Assembly: GCA_031459935.1 (NCBI GenBank)
Contig: JAVKHN010000003.1
Span: 1 to 64,000, forward strand
Origin: Sysuimicrobium calidum
Lineage (GTDB): Bacteria; Sysuimicrobiota; Sysuimicrobiia; Sysuimicrobiales; Sysuimicrobiaceae
DNA: 64,000 nucleotides
Direction of reading: 5' to 3'
Shown: one piece after another, positions 16,781 to 25,327 of the stretch
Numbering within the stretch: the stretch's first letter is position 1
Layout of the letters: each line of letters opens with the position of its first letter
Program-made: the position numbers and the translations under genes
Notes under the pieces: generated by a model
What the model saw: only the letters and a program-made list of their open reading frames with translations
Database searches by the model: none
What the model was told of the DNA's origin: nothing

Positions 16781-17588
16781 GTGCCACCACCTCTTTTGCA
16801 AGGCTCATGTACTCCTGCGCTCCCCGGGACTGGGGCAGGTGCAGGAAGATGGGAACCCCTGCCATGGAGGACTCCACCAGTTTAATGCTGAAGTGAATGG
16901 TGGTCTGGAAGACCTTCTCCCCGAAGAACTCCTGAATTCCCCGCAGGATCTCCCGGCTGAGGTTGTTGCGGCCGTCGTACATGGTGGCCAGTACCCCCAG
17001 GATCTCCACCCGATGGCCGATCTCGTCCCGTACCATCTGAAGGGTGCGCAGCAGCTGTCGCATCCCCAGCAGGGCGTAGTAGTGGGTCTGGATGGGGATG
17101 ACGACCTGGTCCGCGGCCACGAGCGCGTTCAAGGTCAGCAGCCCCAGGGAAGGAGGGGTGTCGATGACGACAAAGTCGTACCGATCCCGCAGGGACTCCA
17201 GCTTCCGCCGCAGCACGTGCTCCCGCCCGATCCTGGCCACGAGCTCCAGCTCCGCGGCCGCCAGGTCGATGGAGGACGGCGCCACCACGAGGCCGGGGAC
17301 CGTGGAGGGCCGCAGGATGTCCTCCAGGGAGATGCCGCCTTCATCCGACCGGCTTTCCGTGATCACGTGGTAGATGGTGTGCGGAAGCTCCCCGGGTTCC
17401 AACCCCAGGCTCACCGTGGCGTTCGCCTGCGGATCCAGGTCCACCAGCAGCACCCGGAAGTCCAGGGCCGCCAGGCACGCGCCGAGATTCACCGCGGTGG
17501 TGGTCTTCCCGCAGCCCCCTTTCTGGTTGACGAGGGCGATGATGTGCCCCCCGCTTCGTCCCTGCAACACCTCGCCTGTCCGCTCCAC
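16671..17588 (-). CDS. ParA/Soj/MinD-family ATPase
   Basis: P-loop ATPase of the ParA type, 305 residues. The deviant Walker A motif KGGCGKTT is at 23-30, followed by VDLDPQAN (Walker A'), and VIDTPPSLG as the Walker B region. The conserved C-terminal segment VNV/SMAGVPIFLHLP-like is present (VESSMAGVPIFLH). No parB follows; the partner may be the Cys-rich protein whose gene overlaps. The last ~33 residues (after REQ) are Gly/Pro/Ala-rich and coincide with the overlap, so they may not be functional. The GTG start at 17588 has no strong ribosome-binding site; a GTG 18 bases further in is an alternative. Confidence 0.85.
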   Translation of the reverse strand: MERTGEVLQGRSGGHIIALVNQKGGCGKTTTAVNLGACLAALDFRVLLVDLDPQANATVSLGLEPGELPHTIYHVITESRSDEGGISLEDILRPSTVPGLVVAPSSIDLAAAELELVARIGREHVLRRKLESLRDRYDFVVIDTPPSLGLLTLNALVAADQVVIPIQTHYYALLGMRQLLRTLQMVRDEIGHRVEILGVLATMYDGRNNLSREILRGIQEFFGEKVFQTTIHFSIKLVESSMAGVPIFLHLPQSRGAQEYMSLAKEVVAREQIAGGTPARDSGPYSGHEPEAARAGSTHPPGADE

Positions 17589-17596
17589 CTATGGGC

Positions 17597-18940
17597 TCAC
17601 GGAACCGTTCGGACCTCCCCCGGGGGTTCCGAAGGCGAGTTCGACCCTGGGTGGGGCTTTTCCTGCGCCCGCAGGAGTTCGCGCACCAGCTCCAGCGCCT
17701 CCCGCTGGCTGTGCACTCGCCCCTCCAGCTGGGCATCCCGCACCGCCGCCAGGAGCTCCCGGAAGATCGGACCGGGTGTTAGACCCAGGGCGATGAGATC
17801 CCGCCCCGTCAGCAGTCTCGGCGGGTTTATGTCCTCAGGGCGGAGCTCTTGGCAGCGGGTAAGGATCCATTCGTAGGTGGTAAGATCCCCGTTGCTTGCC
17901 ACGCAGTCCGCCCGGTACAGCTCCAGGAGCTCCTCGAAGTCCGGACGGGCGAAGAAAAGTCGGCGCTTACCCTCCCGCATGCGGGGAAGGTCGATCAGCC
18001 GCATATGATCCCGCACCAGGGTCACGATGCGTTCCGTTTCCTGATGACTCAACCGGAGTCTTGAGCAGATTTCCCGCGCGACCTCCGCACCCACTCGGTC
18101 GTGGCCGGGGAACCGTGCCCGGCCGTCCCACGTCAGGGTCAGGGGCTTGCCGACGTCGTGCAGAAGCGCTCCCCAAGCCAGGGTGACGGTGGGCGTGCGC
18201 AGTGCCTCTAGCACCCGTACCGTGTGCTCGAACACGTCCCCCTCGGGATGGTACTTGAGCGGCTGTGGAACTCCTTTCATTGCCGCCACTTCAGGCAGGA
18301 TGTGCGCTAGGAGCCCTGAGGCGTCCAGCAGCCGCAGCCCATGGGCTCGCCGAGGGCTAGACAGGATCCGGGTGAGCTCGTCCCGGATCCGTTCCCAACT
18401 CGTGGTGCGGATGCGGTCCGCGAGGGATCGGATGGCCGCAAACGTTTCCGGCTCAATGGCAAAATCCAGTTCCACCGCGAGCCGCACCGCCCGCAGCATC
18501 CGGAGTCGGTCTTCCTGGAAGCGCTGCTGGGGATCTCCGATGGTGCGGATCCGCCGCTCTGCGAGATCCCGCTGTCCATTGACCCAGTCAATCAGCTTCC
18601 CGGTGAGGGGATCCAGGAGGAGCCCGTTGATGGTGAAGTCCCGGCGCAGGACGTCCTCGCGGGCGGATGCGTAATGCACCTCAGCTGGATGCCGGCCGTC
18701 GAGGTACGGACCCTCGGTGCGGAAGGTGGCCACCTCGATCCAGTGCTCCCCCACCCGCACGCGGACCACCCCGAAGGCCGCCCCCACGGGGATGGCGTCC
18801 GGAAGTAAACGCAGGACTTCCTCCGGCCGCGCGGAGGTGGCCACATCGTAATCCTTGGGGGTTCGCCCGAGCAACAGATCCCGGACGCACCCCCCTGCCC
18901 AGTACGCCTCGTACCCGGCCTCCCGGAGGCGCCGGACCAC
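17597..18940 (-). CDS. cca: CCA tRNA nucleotidyltransferase with HD domain
   Basis: Class II nucleotidyltransferase that adds or repairs the 3'-CCA of tRNAs (a poly(A)-polymerase-like role is possible). It has about 447 residues: N-terminal GGCVRDLLLGRTPKDYDV with the catalytic DxD, the RRDFTINGLLLD segment, the RRMLRAVRLA-like helix, and an HD hydrolase domain (HPEGDVFEHTVRVL ... LLHDVGKP). GTG at 18940 is chosen; a CTG at 18967 that overlaps the upstream stop codon in a CTGA arrangement with GGAGG before it would fit the family N-terminus slightly better. It lies between the YtxH-like gene and parA. Confidence 0.9.
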   Translation of the reverse strand: MVRRLREAGYEAYWAGGCVRDLLLGRTPKDYDVATSARPEEVLRLLPDAIPVGAAFGVVRVRVGEHWIEVATFRTEGPYLDGRHPAEVHYASAREDVLRRDFTINGLLLDPLTGKLIDWVNGQRDLAERRIRTIGDPQQRFQEDRLRMLRAVRLAVELDFAIEPETFAAIRSLADRIRTTSWERIRDELTRILSSPRRAHGLRLLDASGLLAHILPEVAAMKGVPQPLKYHPEGDVFEHTVRVLEALRTPTVTLAWGALLHDVGKPLTLTWDGRARFPGHDRVGAEVAREICSRLRLSHQETERIVTLVRDHMRLIDLPRMREGKRRLFFARPDFEELLELYRADCVASNGDLTTYEWILTRCQELRPEDINPPRLLTGRDLIALGLTPGPIFRELLAAVRDAQLEGRVHSQREALELVRELLRAQEKPHPGSNSPSEPPGEVRTVP

Positions 18941-18963
18941 CTCGCGGGCGGCCTCCCTGGGAC

Positions 18964-19293
18964 TCAGCGCTCCTCCAGCTCCTCCAGGCGGCCCAACAGC
19001 TCCTCCCGCTGCTCCTGGGCCGCCTCCTTGCCCCGCACGATGGCCTCCCGGATCCGCTCGGCCCCGTGCTCCACCACCTCCCGGCCACGCTGGATCACGG
19101 TCTCCGCGGTGTCCCGGACGCGTTCCGAGAGATGCTGTGTCCCCTCCCGCAACCGTCCCGCGAGCTCCTCCGTGCGCTCCTTCAGCCGGTGCCGCACCCG
19201 CTCCCTGGATTGAGGCGCCAGCAGCAACCCCAACCCGATGCCCACAAGGGCACCCACTACGAACCCGCTGAGAAACTCGGAACGTTCCGCCAT
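18964..19293 (-). CDS. YtxH-like small membrane protein
   Basis: 109-residue protein with one N-terminal transmembrane segment (about residues 8-27, FVVGALVGIGLGLLLAP) followed by a long charged helix of Arg/Glu-rich heptads (about 30-109), the layout of the YtxH/gas-vesicle-like family. The conserved GALVGIGLGLLLAP pattern supports membership. ATG at 19293 has AAGGAGGG upstream. It overlaps the end of mnmA by 37 bases. Members are linked to stress in Bacillus; the role here is unknown. Confidence 0.8.
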   Translation of the reverse strand: MAERSEFLSGFVVGALVGIGLGLLLAPQSRERVRHRLKERTEELAGRLREGTQHLSERVRDTAETVIQRGREVVEHGAERIREAIVRGKEAAQEQREELLGRLEELEER

Positions 19294-20432
19294 CCCACAT
19301 CCCTCCTTATCCCGTGCTTGCCGGCACTGCTCAACGCCTGCTCGAACCGTTCCCCGCCCACGGTGCGCACCCGGCGCACCACACCGCCGCCCAGGACCTC
19401 CTCTCCACGGTAGAGGCAAGCCACCTGCCCCGCGTTCGTAGCTCCCACGGGATTCCGGAACCGCACCCGTACCGCATCCCCCAGGCACTCCACCTCCGCG
19501 GGGACGTCCGGAGCCCCGTACCGCAGGCGCACAGTGGCCGTGAACCGGCGGAGCGGGGGCTCTCCCTGCACCCAGGAGACTTCCTCCAGCTCCACCTCCG
19601 TGGTCCGCAGATCCGCTTCCTCCCCGACCACCAGGGCATTGCGGTCCGCCAGGATGGCCACCACGTACAGGGGCCTGCCCGCGGCGATCCCCAATCCCCG
19701 GCGCTGCCCCAGGGTGTACCGGGCAATTCCCCGGTGCGTTCCCAGGAGTCTGCCTTCCGTGTCGTAGATGGGACCCGGCTGGAGCGCCTCCGGGGCAAAC
19801 CGGGCCACCACCTGCGTGTAGTGCCCCCGGGGCACGAAGCAGATCTCCTGGCTCTCGGGCTTGTCCGCCACGGCAAGTCCCAGGCGTCGGGCCACCTCCC
19901 GGACCTGGGGTTTGGTGAGCCCCCCTACGGGCAAGAGCAACCGGCTCAGCTCCTGCTGGGTGAGGGCATAGAGGACGTAGGACTGGTCCTTTGTGCGGTC
20001 CGCGGCCCGCAGGAGCCGGAACCGTCCGTCTTGCCGGTGCACCCGGGCGTAGTGCCCCGTGGCCAGGTAATCCATCCCCAGGGCGGCCGCCTTCTCCAGC
20101 AGCAGGGAGAACTTGATGCGCCGGTTGCAGGCCACGCACGGGTTGGGAGTCCGGCCCTGGGCATAGGCCTCCGCAAAGGGACGGATCACGGCAGCCTCAA
20201 AGGCCTCCCGCAGGTCCAGGACGTAGTGGGGGATGCCCAGCCGGCGCGCCACGGCCCGAGCGTCCTCCACCGCCCCGATCCCGCAGCACGCGGGGCCCGT
20301 TTCCTCCTCGGGGAGCCAGCGGGGCCACAGGTTCATGGTGAGGCCCACCACATCGTGCCCGGCCTCCACGAGGAGCGCGGCGGCCACCGCGCTGTCCACG
20401 CCGCCGCTCATGGCTACCGCAACACGTGCCAT
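19257..20432 (-). CDS. mnmA: tRNA-specific 2-thiouridylase
   Basis: Installs the 2-thio group on wobble uridine 34 of tRNA-Lys/Glu/Gln. PP-loop SGGVDS is at 9-14; the catalytic Cys pair is C99 (in GRTPNPCVACN) and C198 (in SQEICFV). The central tRNA-binding region and C-terminal beta-barrel are present. At 391 residues it is about 30 longer than typical because the reading frame continues past the usual GGG-V end; the extra tail overlaps the YtxH-like gene and is probably not conserved. The ATG at 20432 has AGGAAGG upstream. It is divergent from the first Liv operon. Confidence 0.95.
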   Translation of the reverse strand: MARVAVAMSGGVDSAVAAALLVEAGHDVVGLTMNLWPRWLPEEETGPACCGIGAVEDARAVARRLGIPHYVLDLREAFEAAVIRPFAEAYAQGRTPNPCVACNRRIKFSLLLEKAAALGMDYLATGHYARVHRQDGRFRLLRAADRTKDQSYVLYALTQQELSRLLLPVGGLTKPQVREVARRLGLAVADKPESQEICFVPRGHYTQVVARFAPEALQPGPIYDTEGRLLGTHRGIARYTLGQRRGLGIAAGRPLYVVAILADRNALVVGEEADLRTTEVELEEVSWVQGEPPLRRFTATVRLRYGAPDVPAEVECLGDAVRVRFRNPVGATNAGQVACLYRGEEVLGGGVVRRVRTVGGERFEQALSSAGKHGIRRDVGWRNVPSFSAGS

Positions 20433-20450
20433 CGTCCTTCCTCAATTTTC

Positions 20451-20456
20451 ATCATA
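20451..20456 (-). promoter_or_regulatory. Extended -10 element of mnmA
   Basis: TGGTATGAT on the minus strand: a TATGAT hexamer (five of six consensus) preceded by TG one base upstream, the extended -10 form. No good -35 lies 16-18 bases away. The predicted start is about 12 bases before the mnmA ATG, leaving room for its AGGAAGG ribosome-binding site. Confidence 0.45.
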
Positions 20457-20492
20457 CCACCCCCGCAGCACCCGACCGGAGCCTGCTGCACC

Positions 20493-20522
20493 TTGCGAAG
20501 GGGGCGGGACCCACAGTAAAAA
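20493..20522 (+). promoter_or_regulatory. Candidate promoter of the first Liv operon
   Basis: TTGCGA (20493-20498) and TAAAAA (20517-20522) are separated by 18 bases, each four of six to consensus, in the 140-base divergent gap. The following leader is unusually A-rich for this genome and ends in GGGGGGAGAG before the livJ ATG. Weak evidence; no operator is obvious. Confidence 0.3.
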
Positions 20523-20572
20523 ATAGAAGGGCTCGATGGACCCAATAAAACCTCAAGACGGGGGGAGAGAAC

Positions 20573-21775
20573 ATGCGCCGGTGGACGGTGCTCGGGCTCG
20601 CGATGTGTATTGCCCTGGCGGGGTTCCTGGGAGTGGGCCACGCCCAGGCCCCCCGGGTGATCCGGATCGGCGTGGTGGTCTCCGCCACCGGGCCGGCGGC
20701 GGCACTGGGGATCCCGGTGCGGAATGCCTTCCTGTTGTACGAGGAGCTGTTCCGGGACGCCATCCCGGGCTACCGGATCCAGTACATCATCCTCGACGAC
20801 GCCACAAATCCCACCCTGGCGGTCCAGAATGCCCGCAAGCTCATCGCGGAGGATCGGGTGGTGCTCATCGCGGGGAGCACGGTTTCCGTGAGCGCGCTGG
20901 CCATGGTGGACGTCACGGGGGAGGCCGGTGTGCCGCAGATGGCCATGGGGGCCACCCAGAACATCGTCCACCCCGTGGACGAGAAGCGCCGGTGGGTGTT
21001 CCTCCTGCCGCAGACCGCGGCGAGCGCCATCCAGGCGGTGACCCTGGACATGCGGCTGCGGGGAATCCGTACCGTGGGGTACATCGGGTTCAACGATGTC
21101 TGGGGCGAGGAGTGGTGGACCTCCCTCTCCCGGGCGGCTCCCAACCTCGGCATCCGCGTGGTAGCCAACGAACGGTACGCCCGCGCGGACACCAGCGTCA
21201 CGGGCCAGGTGCTGCGGCTTCTGGCCGCGCGGCCGGAAGCGGTGCTCATCGGAGCCAGCGGGACACCGGCGGTCCTGCCGCAACGGACGCTTCGGGAGCG
21301 CGGGTATCGGGGCATCATCTACCACACGCACGCCATCGGAGACCCAGATGTCCTGCGGGTGGGCGGCAAGGACCTGGAGGGTGCGCTGCTGCCGGTGGGA
21401 CCCGTGGTGGTGGCGGACCAGCTGCCCGACAACCATCCCAGCAAGCGGCCCGCCCTGGAGCACAAGCGGATCTACGAGAGCCGGTACGGCCCGGGCAGCG
21501 TCTCGCAGTTCGGGGCCCACGTCCATGACTTCTGGCTCATCGTCCGCCCAGCCCTGGAGCGGGCCCTGCGGCGGGTGAGCTCCGATAACCTCCCGGCGTT
21601 CCGCGCCGCCCTCCGGGACGAGATCGAGGCCACCCGGAACCTCCCGGGAGCCCATGGGGTATTCACCTACTCGCCCATCGATCACCTGGGCCACCGGTTC
21701 GAGTACAGCAACGTCTTCGTCCAGGTGCAGGGCGGGAAGCTGAAGCTCCTGCGCACCTTCCTCCCGCGTCAGTAG
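20573..21775 (+). CDS. livJ: Branched-chain amino acid-type ABC transporter, substrate-binding protein
   Basis: Type I periplasmic binding protein of the LivJ family, 400 residues, with a clear signal peptide (basic MRRW, hydrophobic 5-20, Ala-x-Ala near 23-25). The mature start IRIGVVVSATGPAAALG is the LivJ pattern; PVRNAFLLYEEL, the DDATNPTLAVQNARKLI segment and the final AEYSN-like strands follow. ATG has GGGGGGAG upstream. It heads the operon livJ-livH-livM/G-livF. The ligand cannot be told from sequence; with the aromatic-catabolism genes nearby, aromatic acids are as plausible as amino acids. Confidence 0.9.
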   Translation: MRRWTVLGLAMCIALAGFLGVGHAQAPRVIRIGVVVSATGPAAALGIPVRNAFLLYEELFRDAIPGYRIQYIILDDATNPTLAVQNARKLIAEDRVVLIAGSTVSVSALAMVDVTGEAGVPQMAMGATQNIVHPVDEKRRWVFLLPQTAASAIQAVTLDMRLRGIRTVGYIGFNDVWGEEWWTSLSRAAPNLGIRVVANERYARADTSVTGQVLRLLAARPEAVLIGASGTPAVLPQRTLRERGYRGIIYHTHAIGDPDVLRVGGKDLEGALLPVGPVVVADQLPDNHPSKRPALEHKRIYESRYGPGSVSQFGAHVHDFWLIVRPALERALRRVSSDNLPAFRAALRDEIEATRNLPGAHGVFTYSPIDHLGHRFEYSNVFVQVQGGKLKLLRTFLPRQ

Positions 21776-21794
21776 GTGAGGTGGGAAGCCGTCG

Positions 21795-22808
21795 GTGGAC
21801 GCCACCATCCTGGGGCTTCTGATCGCGGACGGGATCACGAGTGGGGTGATCTACGGGCTGCTCGCGATCACCATCGTGCTCGTGTTCACCGTGACCCGGG
21901 TCCTCTTCGTGCCCATGGGGGAGCTGCTCATGTATGCGCCCCTCACGTACGCCCTGCTCGTGGACCACAAGCTCCCAGGCTCCGTCTGGCTCGGGGCGGC
22001 CTTCCTGGCGGCCTGGGGGGTGCTGGACCTCCTGCGGGGGGCGCGGCGCGCCCCCCTCCTGCTCTTCGGCGGCGCCGGAGCCCTCCTCGGGGCCGGAATC
22101 TGGGCTGCCTCCACCGGCTCCCCGATCCTCGCATGGGCGATGGCGGTGGGAGTGGTGGTCCTGATGGGGGTCGCTACCTACCGGGTGTTCTTCGAACCCA
22201 TCCCGCATGCCTCCGTGCTCGCCTACCTCATCCTGTCCCTCGGGCTCCACTTCGTGCTGCAGGGGCTGGGGCTCGTGTTCTTCGGACCGGAGCAGTACCG
22301 CCTTCCGCCGCTCCTGCCGGGAGAGGTACAGCTGGGCTCCGTGCCGCTGCCAAAGCAGAACTTCGCGGTCTACGCGCTGGCCCTGGCTTGGGTCCTGGCC
22401 CTCTATGGGTTTTTCTCCCGGAGCCTGTACGGGAAGGCGCTGCTTGCCTGCGCCATCAACCGCCGGGGGGCCCGCCTCACGGGGATTAGCACCCGGGAGG
22501 CGGGCCGGGTAGCCTTCACCCTCGCCTCCCTCATCTCCGCCCTGGGAGGCATGCTGCTCGCGCCCCTCACCAACGCCGCCTACTTCATGGGGTTCATCCC
22601 CTCCTTGAAGGGATTCGTGGCCGCAGTGCTGGGAGGGCTCGTGAGCTATCCCCTGGCCGCGGTGGGCGCGCTCCTGGTGGGCACCCTGGAAGCCTTCAGC
22701 GCCTTCTACGCGAGTGCCTACAAGGAGGCGCTGGTGTTCGCCTTCCTACTGCCCATCCTGTTCGTCCAGAGCCTGCGCACGCTGGAGATCGGAGGGGGGG
22801 AAGAGTGA
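21795..22808 (+). CDS. livH: ABC transporter permease, LivH type
   Basis: Inner-membrane permease subunit of the Liv-type importer, 337 residues, mostly hydrophobic with about nine to ten transmembrane segments. The start GLLIADGITSGVIYGLLAIT and the cytoplasmic loop AINRRGARLTGIS match the LivH family. It is about 40 residues longer than LivH2 here because of an extra hydrophobic section at about residues 55-130. The GTG start at 21795 is preceded by GAGGTGG. Its stop overlaps the next start in a GTGA. Confidence 0.9.
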   Translation: MDATILGLLIADGITSGVIYGLLAITIVLVFTVTRVLFVPMGELLMYAPLTYALLVDHKLPGSVWLGAAFLAAWGVLDLLRGARRAPLLLFGGAGALLGAGIWAASTGSPILAWAMAVGVVVLMGVATYRVFFEPIPHASVLAYLILSLGLHFVLQGLGLVFFGPEQYRLPPLLPGEVQLGSVPLPKQNFAVYALALAWVLALYGFFSRSLYGKALLACAINRRGARLTGISTREAGRVAFTLASLISALGGMLLAPLTNAAYFMGFIPSLKGFVAAVLGGLVSYPLAAVGALLVGTLEAFSAFYASAYKEALVFAFLLPILFVQSLRTLEIGGGEE

Positions 22809-24571
22809 TCCGCTGGATCCTCCTCGCGCTGGCCTTCGCCCTGATCCCCGTCCTCCCTCCGTTCTACCTCACCCTGCTGAACTTCATGGCCATCGGCGCG
22901 GTGGTAACCCTGGGCCTGTACCTCCTCACGGGGCTCGCGGGCATGAGTAGCTTCGGGCAAGCTGCCTTCATGGGGCTTGCCGCGTACACCGCCGCCATCA
23001 CCACCACCCGATGGGGATGGTCCCCCTGGATGGGCCTCCTCCTCGCGCTCGTCCTCTGTGGGCTTGCGGCGGTGGTGCTCGGAAGCGTCACCGTCCGCCT
23101 GAAGGGGCACTACCTGCCCCTCGCCACCATCGCGTGGCAGATGGCCCTCTCCATCCTCATGGGAAACCTGGTCTCCATCACGGGGGGACATGGGGGCATC
23201 AGCGAGATCCCGGCCCTCAGTCTGGGTCCCCTTTCCCTCCGGGACCCCATGTGGTTCGGGTTCCTGAGCCTCGGATGCGCGGTGCTGCTCGCCTGGGGAT
23301 GCGCACAGCTTACCTCCAGCCGCATGGGCCGGGCCCTCCGGGCGGTGCGGGGAGACGGCGTGGTGGCCGCGAGCTTCGGCGTGAACCTTCCGCTTGTCCG
23401 CCTGCAGGTGTTCGTGCTGGCTGCCCTTTTCGCGGGGCTCGCGGGGTGGCTTCATGCCCACTTCCTCCGGTTCGTGAACCCGCAGCCCTTCGGTCTTGAG
23501 GCCTCCATGCGGTACGTCATCATGGCGGTGGCCGGGGGCGTGGACCGCATCCCGGGAATCTTCCTGGGCACGGGGCTGTTGACCCTCCTCGGGAGCTGGC
23601 TGCAGGACCTCCTTCCCGTGCTCTTCGGCCGCACCGCCCAGTACGAGGTGATCGCCTACGGGCTCATCCTCGCGGGCATCCTCATCCTGGCGCCGCGGGG
23701 TCTGTGGCCCTTCCTGGAGGCCCACCTTCCCCCTCGCCGCCAGATCCTCTCCCAGGGTCGCCCGCTTCCTCCTCCCCCGATCCCCATCCCCCGCTCGGAG
23801 GTCCTCCTGGAGGTCCGGGAGCTCACCAAGAACTTCGGAGGGCTTGTCGCGGTGAACGGCATTTCCTTCGTGGTCCGCCGGGGAGAGGTGGTCGGGCTCA
23901 TCGGCCCGAACGGAGCGGGCAAGACCACCTGTTTCAACCTGATCACAGGTCTGTACACGCCCACGCGGGGTGAGGTGTGGTTCGCGGGACACCGCATCTC
24001 CGGACGGCCTCCCTTCGCCGTCCACCCGCTCGGGATCGCCCGGACCTTCCAGCAGCCGCACCTCTTCGGGGAGCTGACGGTCCTGGAGAACGTCGCCCTG
24101 GGCACCTACAGCCGGACCCGCAGCGGGATGCTGGCGTGTCTGGTGGGGTGGGACAAGCTCCGCGGCGAGGAGCAGGCATCCATGGCAGAGGCCTACCGGG
24201 CCCTGGAACGGGTCGGACTTACGCACCTCGCCCAGGAGAAGGCGGGGAAGCTACCGCTCGCCCAGCAGCGGCTGCTGGAGATCGCGCGGGCCCTCGCCTC
24301 CTCTCCCCAGCTGCTCCTGCTGGACGAGCCGGCTGCCGGGCTGCGGGCACGGGAGAAGCGGGAGCTGGCGCAGCTCCTCCGGCGCCTCGCGGAGGGCGGG
24401 ACCAGCATCCTCATCGTGGACCACGACATGGACCTCATCATGGGGCTCGTGGACCGGGTGGTGGTCATGCACTACGGGGAGAAACTGGCCGAAGGGGCTC
24501 CGGAGGGGGTCCAGCAGAACCCTCAGGTCCTAGAGGCGTACCTGGGCGTCTCTGTGGAGGCAGCGGGATGA
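22805..24571 (+). CDS. Fused LivM permease - LivG ATPase
   Basis: One 588-residue chain joins the second permease (1-300, about ten membrane segments; GLAGMSSFGQAAFMGLAAYT is the LivM signature) to an ABC ATPase (about 333-588) through a Pro-rich linker (305-330). ATPase motifs: Walker A GPNGAGKTT (367-375), Q-loop in FQQPHLF, Walker B LLLLDEP (503-509) and the switch His in DHDMD. The ABC signature is LPLAQ (483-487) instead of LSxGQ, so the usual Ser and Gly are replaced. The GTG start overlaps the livH stop. Fusion fixes M and G stoichiometry at 1:1. Confidence 0.9.
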   Translation: MIRWILLALAFALIPVLPPFYLTLLNFMAIGAVVTLGLYLLTGLAGMSSFGQAAFMGLAAYTAAITTTRWGWSPWMGLLLALVLCGLAAVVLGSVTVRLKGHYLPLATIAWQMALSILMGNLVSITGGHGGISEIPALSLGPLSLRDPMWFGFLSLGCAVLLAWGCAQLTSSRMGRALRAVRGDGVVAASFGVNLPLVRLQVFVLAALFAGLAGWLHAHFLRFVNPQPFGLEASMRYVIMAVAGGVDRIPGIFLGTGLLTLLGSWLQDLLPVLFGRTAQYEVIAYGLILAGILILAPRGLWPFLEAHLPPRRQILSQGRPLPPPPIPIPRSEVLLEVRELTKNFGGLVAVNGISFVVRRGEVVGLIGPNGAGKTTCFNLITGLYTPTRGEVWFAGHRISGRPPFAVHPLGIARTFQQPHLFGELTVLENVALGTYSRTRSGMLACLVGWDKLRGEEQASMAEAYRALERVGLTHLAQEKAGKLPLAQQRLLEIARALASSPQLLLLDEPAAGLRAREKRELAQLLRRLAEGGTSILIVDHDMDLIMGLVDRVVVMHYGEKLAEGAPEGVQQNPQVLEAYLGVSVEAAG

Positions 24572-25317
24572 AGCTCCTGGAGCTCCGGGACTTCCGGGTG
24601 CGATACGGGGCCGTGGAGGTGGTCCACGGGATCCACGTGGAGGTGAACGAAGGCGAGGCCGTGACCTTGATCGGGCCCAACGGCGCGGGCAAGACCAGCA
24701 CGCTGCTTGGCCTCGTGGGCATGGCCCAGGCCACGGGGAAGGTGCGCTTTAACGGAAAGCTCCTCCCGCACCGCACGCCGGAACAGCTCCACCGGGACGG
24801 AATCGTCCTGGTCCCCGAGGGACGCGAGCTCTTCCCTACCCTCACGGTGGAGGATCACCTGCGCCTCGGCGCGTTCTCGCGGATCCAGCGGGGCGCACCC
24901 CGGAGTGCGGTAGAGGAGGACCTGGAGTGGGTGTACACCCTCTTCCCCCGGCTGCGGGAACGGCGACGCCAGCTGGCTGGAACCCTCTCCGGGGGGGAAC
25001 AGCAGATGCTAGCGATCGGCCGGGCCCTGATGAGTCGGCCGCGCCTTTTGCTCCTGGACGAGCCGAGCCTGGGGCTTGCTCCCCTCGTAGTCCGGGAGAT
25101 CTTCCGGGTCCTCGGGGAGCTCCTGGCCCGCGGCACCACCATGCTTCTCGTGGAGCAGAACGCCCGCATGGCCCTCCAGCTCGCAGACCGGGCCTACGTG
25201 CTGGAAGCTGGCGAGGTGATCGCCCAGGGCCCGCCGCAGACCCTCCTCCAGGATCCCCGGGTGGCCGAGGCGTATCTCGGCCTCCGCCGCGTCACCACCC
25301 CCACCGGTTCCAGCTGA
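24568..25317 (+). CDS. livF: ABC transporter ATP-binding protein, LivF type
   Basis: Second ATPase of the importer, 249 residues. Walker A IGPNGAGKTS near residue 35, signature LSGGEQQML, Walker B LLLDEPSLGL, followed by the LivF-typical VEQNA switch region. The ATG overlaps the TGA of the fused M/G gene (ATGA). It ends 10 bases from the convergent amidohydrolase gene; no terminator is visible between them. Confidence 0.92.
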   Translation: MKLLELRDFRVRYGAVEVVHGIHVEVNEGEAVTLIGPNGAGKTSTLLGLVGMAQATGKVRFNGKLLPHRTPEQLHRDGIVLVPEGRELFPTLTVEDHLRLGAFSRIQRGAPRSAVEEDLEWVYTLFPRLRERRRQLAGTLSGGEQQMLAIGRALMSRPRLLLLDEPSLGLAPLVVREIFRVLGELLARGTTMLLVEQNARMALQLADRAYVLEAGEVIAQGPPQTLLQDPRVAEAYLGLRRVTTPTGSS

Positions 25318-25327
25318 GCCCTTCCCG

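Noticed and set aside
25318..25327. Terminator between convergent livF and amidohydrolase genes
   Set aside because: The gap is only 10 bases and has no stem-loop; none of the convergent junctions in the window shows a clear intrinsic terminator.
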